Positions 50,227 through 59,641 of a DNA stretch of 64,000 nucleotides are shown here, one piece after another; the first letter of the stretch is position 1, and each line of letters begins with the position of its first letter. This stretch comes from Psychrobacter frigidicola. GTDB taxonomy: Bacteria > Pseudomonadota > Gammaproteobacteria > Pseudomonadales > Moraxellaceae. The stretch covers positions 310,001 through 374,000 of the forward strand of contig NZ_VORZ01000002.1 in assembly GCF_007997305.1 (NCBI RefSeq), given 5' to 3'. The notes beneath the pieces are model-generated. The model had not been told where the DNA came from. It ran no database searches and saw only the letters and a program-made list of their open reading frames with translations. The position numbers and the translations under genes were made by a program.

Positions 50227-51621
50227 ATGAATAATTTTAAGACGCAAGAAAACATAACTGATCAAAATCCGACTGTCCAAAAGGCAGCGAGCCAAAAAAT
50301 AACCACTCAAACTGAACAAGGGTTATATATCAATCCTGAAGCGCTAACTGCTCATCTACCGACGCTACAATATCGCGATGAGGCGTTATATATGGAGTCT
50401 GTGAGTATTAGCGAGTTGGTAGAGCGCTACGATACGCCGTGTTATGTGTATTCACAGCAGGCGATTTTGGATGTCTACCGTGCTTATAGCGACAGCTTTG
50501 CAGCAGTTAAGCATCAGATTTGCTACGCAGTAAAGGCGAATTCGAACCTTGCGGTATTAGGGATACTCGCGCAAGCAGGCGCAGGTTTCGATATCGTCTC
50601 CCGTGGTGAGCTTATGCGAGTGTTGGCAGCGGGCGGGCAGGCAAGTCGGGTGGTATTCTCAGGCGTTGGTAAAACGCGCGATGATATTGAGTTTGCACTC
50701 ACTCAAGGGATTAGCTGCTTTAACGTCGAATCAATAAGTGAGTTGACCTTAATCAATATGGTGGCCAAGCAGTTGGATAAGCCCGCACCCATATCGTTAC
50801 GGGTCAATCCGGACGTCGATGCTAAGACGCATCCGTATATCTCAACGGGTCTTAAAGACAATAAATTCGGTATTGCGCATGATAAAGCACTGGCCGTTTA
50901 CGAGCATGCCGCCACGCTATCACATATCAATATTATCGGTATTGACTGCCATATTGGCTCGCAATTAACTGAGGTTGCGCCATTCATTGCGGCCTTAGAT
51001 AAAATTATCGAGCTGATTCATAGCTTACGTGATAAAGGTATTGAGCTGCGACATGTTGATTTGGGTGGCGGTTTGGGTGTGCGCTATATCGATGAGACGC
51101 CCGTTACTATTGAAGAGTTTGCACAAGCCTTATTACCAAAATTAATCGAGCTGGGCTTGCCCGTATTTTTTGAGCCAGGGCGCAGTATGGTCGCCAATGC
51201 TGGTATCTTATTGACGCGCGTTGATGTGCTTAAGCCTACTGAGCACAAAAACTTCGCTATCGTTGATGCCGCGATGAATGACTTGATTCGTCCGGCATTA
51301 TACCAAGCAGAGATGGCTGTGATTCCTGAAGTATTACCGGGTGACGGTATCGATACTGAGGGCACGCAGGCGTGGGATATCGTTGGCGCTATTTGTGAAA
51401 CGGGTGACTTTTTAGCAAAAGACCGTCTATTGTCCTTGGCAACCGGTGATGTTTTAGCGATAACAGGGGCAGGCGCTTATGGCTTTGCAATGAGTAGCAA
51501 TTATAATTCACGTCCACGGGCTGCTGAGGTGATGGTCGCAGGCAATCAACATCAGCTGATTGGTAAACGTGAGACGATTGAAGATTTGTATGCTGGCGAA
51601 AGCTTATGGCAAGCAAAATGA
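50227..51621 (+). CDS. lysA: diaminopimelate decarboxylase
   Basis: Last step of lysine synthesis. 464 residues, fold-type III PLP enzyme: cofactor Lys in CYAVKANSNLAVL (about 97-109), HIGSQLTEVAPF, and the C-terminal ICETGDFLAKDR (catalytic Cys) and GAYGFAMSSNYNSRPRAAEV. About 35 polar residues precede the usual start; the ATG at 50227 has the ribosome-binding site AAAGAAG. It is the second gene of the lptM-lysA unit and ends at its own terminator. Confidence 0.96.
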   Translation: MNNFKTQENITDQNPTVQKAASQKITTQTEQGLYINPEALTAHLPTLQYRDEALYMESVSISELVERYDTPCYVYSQQAILDVYRAYSDSFAAVKHQICYAVKANSNLAVLGILAQAGAGFDIVSRGELMRVLAAGGQASRVVFSGVGKTRDDIEFALTQGISCFNVESISELTLINMVAKQLDKPAPISLRVNPDVDAKTHPYISTGLKDNKFGIAHDKALAVYEHAATLSHINIIGIDCHIGSQLTEVAPFIAALDKIIELIHSLRDKGIELRHVDLGGGLGVRYIDETPVTIEEFAQALLPKLIELGLPVFFEPGRSMVANAGILLTRVDVLKPTEHKNFAIVDAAMNDLIRPALYQAEMAVIPEVLPGDGIDTEGTQAWDIVGAICETGDFLAKDRLLSLATGDVLAITGAGAYGFAMSSNYNSRPRAAEVMVAGNQHQLIGKRETIEDLYAGESLWQAK

Positions 51622-51729
51622 CTAAGCACAATTGCTAATTGGAATAGAAGCTAAGCCATAGAAAAACATGAATAACTTATATTACTCATGATTATCGACA
51701 CTTAGAATGATTGTCTAAGAAGCACTAAT

Positions 51730-51766
51730 AAAAACCCCATTGTTGTGATAACAATGGGGTTTTTTA
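51730..51766 (+). terminator. rho-independent terminator of lysA
   Basis: Stem AAAAACCCCATTGTT / AACAATGGGGTTTTT with a 5-base loop and a T run, about 110 bases after lysA. Confidence 0.85.
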
Positions 51767-51876
51767 TGGCTGATTTTTCTCATTGCTTATGCGGTAAAGC
51801 GGAGCCGATAGTTATCTTTGTAACAGACAGCGTGCTACTATAACGGGCACATAATAATAGAATAGGATAATAAGAG

Positions 51877-52764
51877 ATGCTAATAGAATTTACCAAAATG
51901 CATGGGCTGGGTAATGATTTTATGGTCATCGATTTGGTGACTCAGCGTTTGGATTTGACCACAGAATTGGTACAATTATTGGGTGATCGTCATTTAGGTA
52001 TTGGCTTTGATCAACTATTGGTGGTTGAGCCACCGATGCGTCCTGATGTAGATTTTAGTTATCGTATTTTTAATACTGATGGGACGGAAGTGGAACAATG
52101 CGGTAATGGCGCACGCTGTTTTGCCCGTTTTGTGCAAGCGCGTAAGCTGTCATTTAAGCAGCGTTTACGGGTCGAGACGGCCAGCGGTGTTATCTCCTTG
52201 ACCACCGACCGTTACGGCTGGGTAGAAGTGGATATGGGCAAGCCTAAATTTGAGCCTGCTGAGATTCCATTTACTCCTAAAGCGATTACTAAAATTCAAA
52301 ACGCCTACCATTTAGATGTTGCTGGCACACCAGTGCAACTTTATATCGCTAATATGGGTAACCCGCATGCGGTTGTTAAAGTCGATAACGTACTTGACGC
52401 TGATGTTAAGAAACTCGGCAAAGCGATTGAGTCACATCCGGCATTTCCGGCGCGCGTCAACGTCGGCTTTATGCAAGTGATGAATCAGCGGCATATTCGT
52501 CTGCGTGTTTATGAGCGCGGCGTTGGCGAAACCCAAGCTTGTGGCACTGGTGCTTGTGCAGCAGTAGCAATTGGCGTGCGCGAAGGCTGGCTTGATGAGG
52601 GCGAGGATGTGCGCGCACAGTTATATGGCGGTAGTATGGTGGTGCGCTGGCAGCCGGGTTATCCGGTAATGATGACGGGCCCGACCGCTTTTGTTTACGA
52701 AGGCGTGTTTAGTCCGGATGGCTTGATGGCACAAGCGGGTATTAAACCTAATCCTGCCAGCTAA
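51877..52764 (+). CDS. dapF: diaminopimelate epimerase
   Basis: Interconverts LL- and meso-diaminopimelate, supplying peptidoglycan and lysine. 295 residues. The two catalytic cysteines are visible in CGNGARCFARF and in TQACGTGACAAVAIG; the N-terminal MHGLGNDFMVID is canonical. It has its own promoter region because a terminator separates it from lysA. xerC follows after 43 bases. Confidence 0.96.
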   Translation: MLIEFTKMHGLGNDFMVIDLVTQRLDLTTELVQLLGDRHLGIGFDQLLVVEPPMRPDVDFSYRIFNTDGTEVEQCGNGARCFARFVQARKLSFKQRLRVETASGVISLTTDRYGWVEVDMGKPKFEPAEIPFTPKAITKIQNAYHLDVAGTPVQLYIANMGNPHAVVKVDNVLDADVKKLGKAIESHPAFPARVNVGFMQVMNQRHIRLRVYERGVGETQACGTGACAAVAIGVREGWLDEGEDVRAQLYGGSMVVRWQPGYPVMMTGPTAFVYEGVFSPDGLMAQAGIKPNPAS

Positions 52765-52807
52765 ATGTTGAGGCGGGATTGATACTTAATACAAGAAGGT
52801 GGCGTCT

Positions 52808-53821
52808 ATGTCTAGTTTTTTTGTTAATAATGCTACTGTTGTTAATAAAGCTGCGGAGTTTGTGATGCCAGCAAAAATGGAGATGGACGATACGCTGCGA
52901 GAGTTGCTCGTACCAGTGCAGCGCTGGCTAGATATCTTAGCAGTGCGCAATCATTCGGTGCATACTCTGAATGCCTACTTTGCTGGGGTCAATCAATTGG
53001 CGCTATTTTTGCGCGGTAAGCAGCTGATATGGACGCGCTGTGATAAACGCCAATTAGCGCAGCATATCAGTCAACGTCTTGACGAGGATAAGTTAGCCCT
53101 TGCCAGCATGCAGCAAGAGCTGTCCGCTATTCGACATTTTTATGGCTGGTTGATAGAGGAGGGGCTGGCTCGTATCAATCCTACAACCGGCTATCAGCTT
53201 AAACGCAGTCCTAGACCTTTGCCGTCGATTGCTGATATTGATTTGCTTACTCAATTGCTAGATCAACCAATGCCGGATACGCCAGAGCAGGCAAGATTAT
53301 GGCTACGCGATAAAGCCATGTTTGAGCTCTTGTACAGCAGTGGTTTGCGCGTTGGCGAATTGGTGGCGCTGGATATGACAGATATGGATTTAGCAGATTT
53401 ACGGGTGCGTGTCACCGGTAAAGGTAATAAAACCCGCATTGTGCCACTTGGTAATAAGGCAGCCGATGCTATTAACCGTTATTTACCGCATCGTAATCTA
53501 TGGGTAGAGCAGTGTGATACTGCTTTATTTATCAGTGAAAAGCTCGGCACACGGTTATCTACGCGTGCGGTTCAGCAACGTCTCAAAGTTGCCGCCACCC
53601 GCGCCGGTATCGCCCAAAATATGACTCCGCATTTATTACGCCACTGCTTTGCGTCACATATGCTATCGGGCAGCGGCGATTTACGTGCCGTGCAAGAAAT
53701 GCTCGGCCATAGTGACATTAGTACCACCCAGATTTATACTCACGTCGACTTTACCAAACTGACCCAAGTCTATGATCGCGCTCATCCACGGGCAAGGCAT
53801 GTGCAAAAAGATGGGAAATAA
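52808..53821 (+). CDS. xerC: tyrosine recombinase XerC
   Basis: Acts with XerD at dif to resolve chromosome dimers. 337 residues from ATG 52808, which has AGAAGG at good spacing (a GTG at 52799 overlaps that site). Catalytic set: Arg in SGLRVGELVAL, Lys in GKGNKTRIVP, His-x2-Arg in HLLRHCFASHM, His in LGHSDIS and Tyr in TTQIYTHVD. It has an N-terminal extension of about 30 residues. In many gammaproteobacteria a DUF484 gene lies between dapF and xerC; here it is absent. Confidence 0.94.
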   Translation: MSSFFVNNATVVNKAAEFVMPAKMEMDDTLRELLVPVQRWLDILAVRNHSVHTLNAYFAGVNQLALFLRGKQLIWTRCDKRQLAQHISQRLDEDKLALASMQQELSAIRHFYGWLIEEGLARINPTTGYQLKRSPRPLPSIADIDLLTQLLDQPMPDTPEQARLWLRDKAMFELLYSSGLRVGELVALDMTDMDLADLRVRVTGKGNKTRIVPLGNKAADAINRYLPHRNLWVEQCDTALFISEKLGTRLSTRAVQQRLKVAATRAGIAQNMTPHLLRHCFASHMLSGSGDLRAVQEMLGHSDISTTQIYTHVDFTKLTQVYDRAHPRARHVQKDGK

Positions 53822-53894
53822 CTTTAAAATATAAAATTTATTCACATTTAAGTTCTCAGTTTTTACTCAAGAACACTTTGCACTGAAACCTTTC

Positions 53895-54770
53895 TTACGC
53901 CAAACGATGGCATTGAAAAATAGGCATGCTCTGACGTCCTTTCTCCTGCGCTCCTTTATCTAAAGTTGCCAACACCAGTGCATAACTTTTATCTAATGCT
54001 TGACCTTCAAGCGCGCTGTTCTCATAGCTATCAACGACTGATCCATCAAAAGCAGTAATCGCCGCGTGTCCCCACGTTTGGCGTGGATTGCCCGTTTTAT
54101 AACTGTGCTCACCGCCTTGTGCCGCACCAATGACCATACATTGGCTGTCTAAAGCACGCGCCTGTAATAATAGCGACCAATTCGCCTGCCCTGTCAAATA
54201 AGTAAAAGCAGATGGCGCACTGAGCAACTTCGCTCCAGCTTGACGTAACCTTTGAGCAAGCGCTGGGAAACGCAAATCAAAACACACCATCATGCCCAAT
54301 TGAAAAATGGCATTGTTCACCTCAATCGGCGTCACTACCGTTTGCGTCCCCGGCTCAAAGGTGGCCGCCTCATTATAGCTGCCCTGCTTATCTGCTACCG
54401 TTGCGGTAAATAAATGAATCTTGTCATAGCGCGCCGCTTGCGTGCCATCAGGCGCAAACAACTGGCTGACTTGGCGCATGCGACCATCTGGTACGATGAT
54501 ACCCTCCGGACGGTATGGGCAGGGCAATGAGCCGGCTAGCACATACACCCCATGCATGCGCGCATAATCGCTAATGGTCGATGATAGCTCATCAAAACGC
54601 GCTGCCGTCGCGCGCTGCTCACCCATACTGCAACAATTCTCCGGCAACACCACAAGCTTCGCTCCTTGCGCGCTGGCATCGCTAATTGCGGCTTTAATCG
54701 TGGCAAGATTGGCATTAATATCTTGTTGGCTATTCATCTGTACAGCGGCAATAGTCATCTTATGATTCAT
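53895..54770 (-). CDS. nitrilase-family carbon-nitrogen hydrolase
   Basis: 291 residues with the Glu-Lys-Cys triad: Glu in KLVVLPENCCSMGE, Lys in RYDKIHLF, Cys in GMMVCFDLRFPALAQRLR. It is closest to the NIT1/Nit2-like amidases; in proteobacteria the group includes deaminated-glutathione amidase, which repairs a transaminase by-product. The exact substrate is not decided. It is convergent with xerC and divergent from rpoN. Confidence 0.86.
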   Translation of the reverse strand: MNHKMTIAAVQMNSQQDINANLATIKAAISDASAQGAKLVVLPENCCSMGEQRATAARFDELSSTISDYARMHGVYVLAGSLPCPYRPEGIIVPDGRMRQVSQLFAPDGTQAARYDKIHLFTATVADKQGSYNEAATFEPGTQTVVTPIEVNNAIFQLGMMVCFDLRFPALAQRLRQAGAKLLSAPSAFTYLTGQANWSLLLQARALDSQCMVIGAAQGGEHSYKTGNPRQTWGHAAITAFDGSVVDSYENSALEGQALDKSYALVLATLDKGAQEKGRQSMPIFQCHRLA

Positions 54771-55076
54771 ATAGAGTCTCGATTATATTTATTAGTATTA
54801 CTATTGTTTTATTGAAGTTTTACTATCATGTATTAAACTACAGCTTTTTGATTGTTTGGCAAGGTATCAATCCCAAGCTAACTACTCTTAATAAGATATA
54901 AGAAAAGCGTAACGCCGTGCAAGATATAAATAATTGATGGAAATTACCATAGCAACAATGCTGCAAAAAATGCTATCGTCATGACCCAATACTTGTCCGT
55001 TCATTTACTTAGATGAAAATATCATACTATTTATAATAACCAAACTAATAACAATAGTGGAGTGTAAACCTCAGTC
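54771..55076. other. divergent intergenic region amidase / rpoN
   Basis: About 305 bases, AT-rich, with no ORF, repeat or hairpin that I could support. It must contain the rpoN promoter. Confidence 0.4.
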
Positions 55077-56747
55077 ATGAGTATGTCGTTTGGATTAGTA
55101 GCCACACTAAACACCTCGCAAAAGCTCACCCCACAAATGCAGCAAGCGATCAAATTGTTGCAGCTGTCCAGTCTTGAGTTGGCTCAAGAGGTTCAGGTAA
55201 AGCTAGACAGTAATCCACTGCTTGAGCGTATCGAAGACGATGAAGAGGACAGTCATGATGCAACAATGCAGGGTTATGATGAACCTCTAACCCTTGAGAT
55301 GTGGAATAGTAACGCCGCAAGCGGTTCAGCATCTGATGACAATTATAGTAGCGATACTGATGCTTATAACGACTATGACGATACCTCGTTTAGCGACAGC
55401 TTTGATCAATTACAGCAGTCTGGTATAGATGAGAGTGTGATGGACAGCGGTGATATTAATAACGATTATCAAAACATGGATAGTGATTGTAGCAATTTTG
55501 ATACGGGGAATTACCCATCGTCTTCAGCGGTAGGAGGCAGCGCCACCATTGGTGAGCTTGATGACAGTCAAGGCAGTACCAGCGCCAGCATTCAAGACCA
55601 TGTGCGTTGGCAGCTTAACTTTAAGCACTTATCTGATATTGATATGCTGATTGCGAATTATTTGATGGACTCTATGGACGAGATGGGTTTTGTCCAGCTC
55701 GATATTGATGAGTTGTGGCAGAGCTTTAATACGATGGCAAGTTTCTATCAATGGAATGCGCATGTTGAGCACGACGAAATACAAGCGGTGCTGCGTATTA
55801 TCCAATCGTGCGATCCGCTTGGCGTCGGTGCACGTAATCTTAGTGAGTGCCTTGCCATTCAACTCTCCAAACTTGATGAGAAGACTGCGCATTTATCCCA
55901 CGCAAAGGCGCTATTAAAAGCAAGTGAGCATTTAGTCAGTAACAATATTAAAGCTTTAACTGATGCGAGCGGACTCCTCCCTGAGCACATCACACCGGCG
56001 CTTAATTTACTACGTACCTTAAATCCAGCACCGGGCTTATCCTTTCAGAGTAGCCAACCTGACTATACCCAGCCGCCTGCCAGCTATGATATCCCTGATG
56101 TTTTAGTCTCACCGATACGTCCAAGTAGTAAGGATAAGGGCGCAAAAACCACTGTGCAAAATGAGGGCTGGTACGTTCGTCTCAATCCAGAGACTTTACC
56201 AAAATTACGCGTCAATCAAGAGTATGCCAGTCTTGTAAAACGCGGTGATAATAGCCCTGACAATCAATACCTACGTGATAATCTCCTTGATGCCCGGCTA
56301 TTTATCCGCAGTATTGAAGAGCGTAATCAAAATTTATTAAAGGTAGCGACGAGCATCGTGCGCCATCAGCAAGAATATTTGCAACATGGTGCGACCGCCA
56401 TGCAGCCGCTGATTTTAAAGGAAGTTGCCGAAGAAGTAGACTTGCATGAGTCTACCGTTTCGCGCCTAACCACCAGTAAGACCATTTTAACGCCGCAAGG
56501 CTTATTTTCACTTAAGCACTTCTTTTCATCGCATGTCAGTAGCAGTGAAGGTGATATTTCCTCCACCGCCATCAGCGCGATGATTAAGCAACTAATTGCT
56601 GACGAGAATCCTAAAAAACCCTTGTCTGATAGCCGTATCCAAACACAACTACTGGCTGATGGTATTGATATCGCACGCCGCACAGTAGCAAAATATCGTG
56701 AAGCAATGAATCTTGGTTCGTCTACCCAGCGCAAACAAAAATACTAA
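55077..56747 (+). CDS. rpoN: RNA polymerase sigma-54 factor
   Basis: Alternative sigma factor that requires ATP-driven enhancer-binding activators. 556 residues: Gln-rich region I (TLNTSQKLTPQMQQAIKLLQ), a long acidic low-complexity region II (about 55-175, Asp/Ser/Asn-rich and longer than in E. coli), core-binding domain (SIQDHVRWQLNF), and C-terminal DNA-binding domain with the RpoN box ARRTVAKYRE. hpf follows after about 380 bases; lptB is not found upstream, unlike in enterics. Confidence 0.96.
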   Translation: MSMSFGLVATLNTSQKLTPQMQQAIKLLQLSSLELAQEVQVKLDSNPLLERIEDDEEDSHDATMQGYDEPLTLEMWNSNAASGSASDDNYSSDTDAYNDYDDTSFSDSFDQLQQSGIDESVMDSGDINNDYQNMDSDCSNFDTGNYPSSSAVGGSATIGELDDSQGSTSASIQDHVRWQLNFKHLSDIDMLIANYLMDSMDEMGFVQLDIDELWQSFNTMASFYQWNAHVEHDEIQAVLRIIQSCDPLGVGARNLSECLAIQLSKLDEKTAHLSHAKALLKASEHLVSNNIKALTDASGLLPEHITPALNLLRTLNPAPGLSFQSSQPDYTQPPASYDIPDVLVSPIRPSSKDKGAKTTVQNEGWYVRLNPETLPKLRVNQEYASLVKRGDNSPDNQYLRDNLLDARLFIRSIEERNQNLLKVATSIVRHQQEYLQHGATAMQPLILKEVAEEVDLHESTVSRLTTSKTILTPQGLFSLKHFFSSHVSSSEGDISSTAISAMIKQLIADENPKKPLSDSRIQTQLLADGIDIARRTVAKYREAMNLGSSTQRKQKY

Positions 56748-56823
56748 AAATTGAAAGTTAAACCATCGTTTGATACTTTAAATCCTTATCTCTAGTTTAA
56801 TTATAATTGAACTTGCATACAAA

Positions 56824-56841
56824 AATTAGGAATTCCTAATT
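56824..56841. promoter_or_regulatory. 18-bp perfect palindrome upstream of hpf
   Basis: AATTAGGAATTCCTAATT, a perfect palindrome with no T run, so it is unlikely to be a terminator. The right half-site TTCCTAA recurs 17 bases further on (about 56851). This looks like a binding site for a dimeric regulator. Confidence 0.4.
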
Positions 56842-56876
56842 GTATAAATATTCCTAAGCAGCTGAAAACTTCATTA

Positions 56877-56895
56877 CATTTGATTACATCAAATG
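56877..56895. promoter_or_regulatory. inverted repeat upstream of hpf
   Basis: CATTTGAT / ATCAAATG, 8-base perfect arms with a 3-base centre, 35 bases after the 18-bp palindrome. Operator or small hairpin; no T run follows. Confidence 0.4.
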
Positions 56896-57125
56896 CTCTT
56901 GCTACTCAGTCATTTTCATGACAAATTAGAGTCATATCAATAACAGAATCCAAGTCGTTAATTGATATAAATATAGTGTGATGATAAGCCATAACAAGAC
57001 AGTCTATGGTATGACATATTATAATATATAGACTAACGCAGTGCGTTATTGATAAGGAAAGGTGATTAAGACAGGAATTTTTAATCATCGGTTGTATTAT
57101 TAGAGATAACTATAAGGACAATAAT

Positions 57126-57506
57126 ATGAATGTTTCTATCAGTGGCCACCATATCACCGTAACCGAAGCTATGAACAAAGCCGTTCATGATAAATTGACA
57201 AAAATAGAAAGTCACTTTGACCAAATACAAAGTATACAAGTGATTTTATCGCTAGATAATAGCGGCGCTAGTGATGGTGGTAAAAAGAGCCACAAGGCTG
57301 AAGCTATCATGCGAGTCTCAGGTCAGGAAATGTTCGTTCAGGCTTTCGATGACGATATGTATAAAGCCATTAATGAGATGGCAGACAAACTTGATAGACA
57401 AGTCCGTAAATACAAAACGCGTCTAGAACGGAATAAAATTAAAGGGGCGGGTCGTGATGCACGCTACGCTGATACTGCGGTTGAAGATATTGAACCAGCA
57501 TCTTAG
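57126..57506 (+). CDS. hpf: ribosome hibernation promoting factor
   Basis: Binds the 30S subunit in stationary phase and drives 100S or inactive 70S formation. 126 residues: the single S30AE domain (MNVSISGHHITVTEAM ... YKAINEMADKLDRQVRKYKTR) with a C-terminal tail of about 30 residues, intermediate between E. coli HPF (95) and the long form. Ribosome-binding site AAGGAC. It lies downstream of rpoN, the conserved neighbour. Confidence 0.92.
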   Translation: MNVSISGHHITVTEAMNKAVHDKLTKIESHFDQIQSIQVILSLDNSGASDGGKKSHKAEAIMRVSGQEMFVQAFDDDMYKAINEMADKLDRQVRKYKTRLERNKIKGAGRDARYADTAVEDIEPAS

Positions 57507-57724
57507 TTTTAGAAACTAAAGAAAGCTAGTACTTGGATAATTAATGAGTATGAGGAATGGCTAAACGTTATAAAGTTTAAACTTATAATATCTAATAGTA
57601 TGGTTGGTTTGCTAGTACCAATGATTAATAAGAAATATCACAAGTAACAAATACCTACTCATTGTGCTGCTTAACTGGCCATTATTATTAGCTACAATAA
57701 TAAGTAGACGTGAAATGTAAAGTG

Positions 57725-57764
57725 AAAAAAACCGCAGATGTATTATACGTTTGCGGTTTTTTTG
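57725..57764. terminator. bidirectional terminator between hpf and thiS
   Basis: Stem AAAAACCGCAGA / TTTGCGGTTTTT (one G:T pair) with T runs on both strands, between convergent genes. Confidence 0.8.
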
Positions 57765-57796
57765 TTTAAATTTAGATCATTAGAAATAGTAAATTA

Positions 57797-57997
57797 TTAA
57801 CCGCCACCAACGGCTTGAACGACTTCGATAGTCATGCCGTCAACGATACGTAGCTGTCCAAGCTCACTTTTAGGCACAAGGTCACCATTAACCTCAACAG
57901 CATAACGCCCTGTACTCAGACCCAATTCATTAACCACCAATTGCACGGTCTGATGAGTAGTTTGTAAGGTTTTTCCATTAACACTAATAAGACTCAT
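57797..57997 (-). CDS. thiS: sulfur carrier protein ThiS
   Basis: 66-residue ubiquitin-like protein whose C-terminal Gly is adenylated and thiocarboxylated to carry sulfur for the thiazole of thiamine. The C-terminus EVVQAVGGG and the VNGDLVPKSELGQLRIVDG core are typical. It ends with three glycines. Ribosome-binding site GGGAG. No thiG follows: a terminator lies directly downstream, so the partner must be elsewhere. Confidence 0.9.
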   Translation of the reverse strand: MSLISVNGKTLQTTHQTVQLVVNELGLSTGRYAVEVNGDLVPKSELGQLRIVDGMTIEVVQAVGGG

Positions 57998-58075
57998 AAC
58001 ATTTGCTCCCTAATTATTGTAGCGATCCTTTATTAATAGCGTTGCATCAATTAATTGTTTCAAACAGCGCATTTA

Positions 58076-58447
58076 TTAAGTTGCATTATTCAATCGAAAT
58101 GCGGTCACTGCCAGCCATGCCCAGCCTGCGATCATTAGTACGCCTCCGATAGGAGTAACAGCACCAAACCAACGCGGTGCGCCAAGTGTCATTGCAAACA
58201 AGCTGCCAGCAAAGATAATAACGCCAACTTGTAGTAGCCATGCTGTGGTTTGAGTAGCGATATTGAGACGAATTAATATACCTACTAACAATAATCCTAA
58301 CGCATGGATAAATAAGTACAGCGTTGCAGTATGCCACCATTCAAGCTGCTGAGCATTAACCATATTCTTAATACTGTGAGCCCCAAACGCGCCTAATGCC
58401 ACGGCAATAGCAAGATTAATCGCTGCGATGCCTATCCAATTTACCAT
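58076..58447 (-). CDS. DUF423 membrane protein (YgdD-like)
   Basis: 123 residues with four predicted membrane helices. The signature ALGAFGAHSIKN (about 18-29), the HTATLYLFIHALGLL segment and GAVTPIGGVLMIAGWAWL define DUF423. Function is unknown. It is encoded between rpoH and thiS on the same strand with short gaps, so the three may be co-transcribed, but no functional link is evident. Confidence 0.88.
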   Translation of the reverse strand: MVNWIGIAAINLAIAVALGAFGAHSIKNMVNAQQLEWWHTATLYLFIHALGLLLVGILIRLNIATQTTAWLLQVGVIIFAGSLFAMTLGAPRWFGAVTPIGGVLMIAGWAWLAVTAFRLNNAT

Positions 58448-58539
58448 TATCGAACCTTAATCATTTCATTACGTAGCCTACTATTAGTAGCTAATAAGTA
58501 CAAATACTATCAAATGTAATTACTAATCTATTAAATGAG

Positions 58540-59556
58540 CTATTGAATATCATCTGGCAAAATCACGCTATCAATCGTCATGGCATCACGGATTTTATCC
58601 ATCGCATTTTTCTCGATTTGACGGACACGCTCGGCAGAAATTGAATAGACCGCTGCAAGCTCGTGCAAGGTAGATTTTTGTTCTGAAAGCCAGCGCTGCT
58701 CAACAATATCACGTGAGCGATCATCTAAGGTATCCATAGCTGCTATGAGGGCTGAAGAGTTATTCTCTTCCCAATCGGCTTCCTCTACCATCTCGGCAGG
58801 ATCGATACCGTCCTCTAAAAAGAGCTGCGGCGCATAGCGACCATCATCATCGTCGCTAGATTGGGTTTCAAATGAAGCATCATAAGAAGTCAGACGTGAT
58901 TCCATCTCCAGCACTTGCTTGCGAGTGACATTCAAGTCATTGGCAATGGCATCCGCCTCGTCTAGAGTGAGCTGATTATTAGTCTTTTTTAGACTGCGTA
59001 GATTAAAAAATAACTTACGATGGGCTTTAGTCGTCGCAACTTTGACAATGCGCCAATTTCGAATCACGAATTCATGAATCTCAGCTTTAATCCAATGCAC
59101 GGCAAAAGAAACTAAGCGCACGCCCTTATTAGGATCAAAGCGTTTCACCGCTTTCATAAGACCCAAATTACCTTCTTGAATCAAATCTGCCTGCGGTAGA
59201 CCATAGCCAGAGTAGCTACGGGCAATATGAATGACAAAGCGCAGATGCGACATCACTAGCAAGCGCGCGGCTTCAACATCACCTTCATCATAATAACGAT
59301 GGGCTAACTCTTGTTCTTGGGTTGGGGTCAAAATTGGAATTTGATGCACAGTATTGATATATGCGCCCACATTTACCCCAGGTGCAGACAGATGCGTGGG
59401 CATCGCAGGTACTAAATCACGGGTGCTGGTATTTTCAAACGCACTGGCATCATAAGGAGGGCGTTCTGCTGCTGCCTTCAACGCGGCTTCTCGGGCTAAG
59501 TTTATTTCAGGAGCAGGACTGTCGCTATTTTGCGTTTTTGTCGAGTCAGTAGCCAT
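58540..59556 (-). CDS. rpoH: RNA polymerase heat-shock sigma factor sigma-32
   Basis: Directs transcription of heat-shock genes. The proper start is ATG 59556 (MATDSTKTQN), giving 338 residues, because the frame further upstream is not sigma-like. Region 2 (LTPTQEQELAHRYYDEGD, DLIQEGNLGLMKAVKRFDP) and the RpoH box HRKLFFNLRS identify sigma-32; region 4 ends SAERVRQIEKNAMDKIRDAM. The N-terminal extension of about 45 residues is longer than in E. coli. No ftsEX genes precede it, unlike in enterics. Confidence 0.95.
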   Translation of the reverse strand: MATDSTKTQNSDSPAPEINLAREAALKAAAERPPYDASAFENTSTRDLVPAMPTHLSAPGVNVGAYINTVHQIPILTPTQEQELAHRYYDEGDVEAARLLVMSHLRFVIHIARSYSGYGLPQADLIQEGNLGLMKAVKRFDPNKGVRLVSFAVHWIKAEIHEFVIRNWRIVKVATTKAHRKLFFNLRSLKKTNNQLTLDEADAIANDLNVTRKQVLEMESRLTSYDASFETQSSDDDDGRYAPQLFLEDGIDPAEMVEEADWEENNSSALIAAMDTLDDRSRDIVEQRWLSEQKSTLHELAAVYSISAERVRQIEKNAMDKIRDAMTIDSVILPDDIQ

Positions 59557-59641
59557 ATTCTTGACCTTGATTAAAATAGAATAAATAAGCAAAGATATAA
59601 ATGCAAAATCTTGTTGTCTTAAGTGTAAAGGATAGCGCAGC

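Larger units (their letters stand above)
56748..57125. other. intergenic region rpoN-hpf with two palindromes
   Basis: About 380 bases without an ORF. It contains an 18-bp perfect palindrome at 56824-56841 and an inverted repeat at 56877-56895 described separately. The hpf promoter must be here. Confidence 0.5.
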
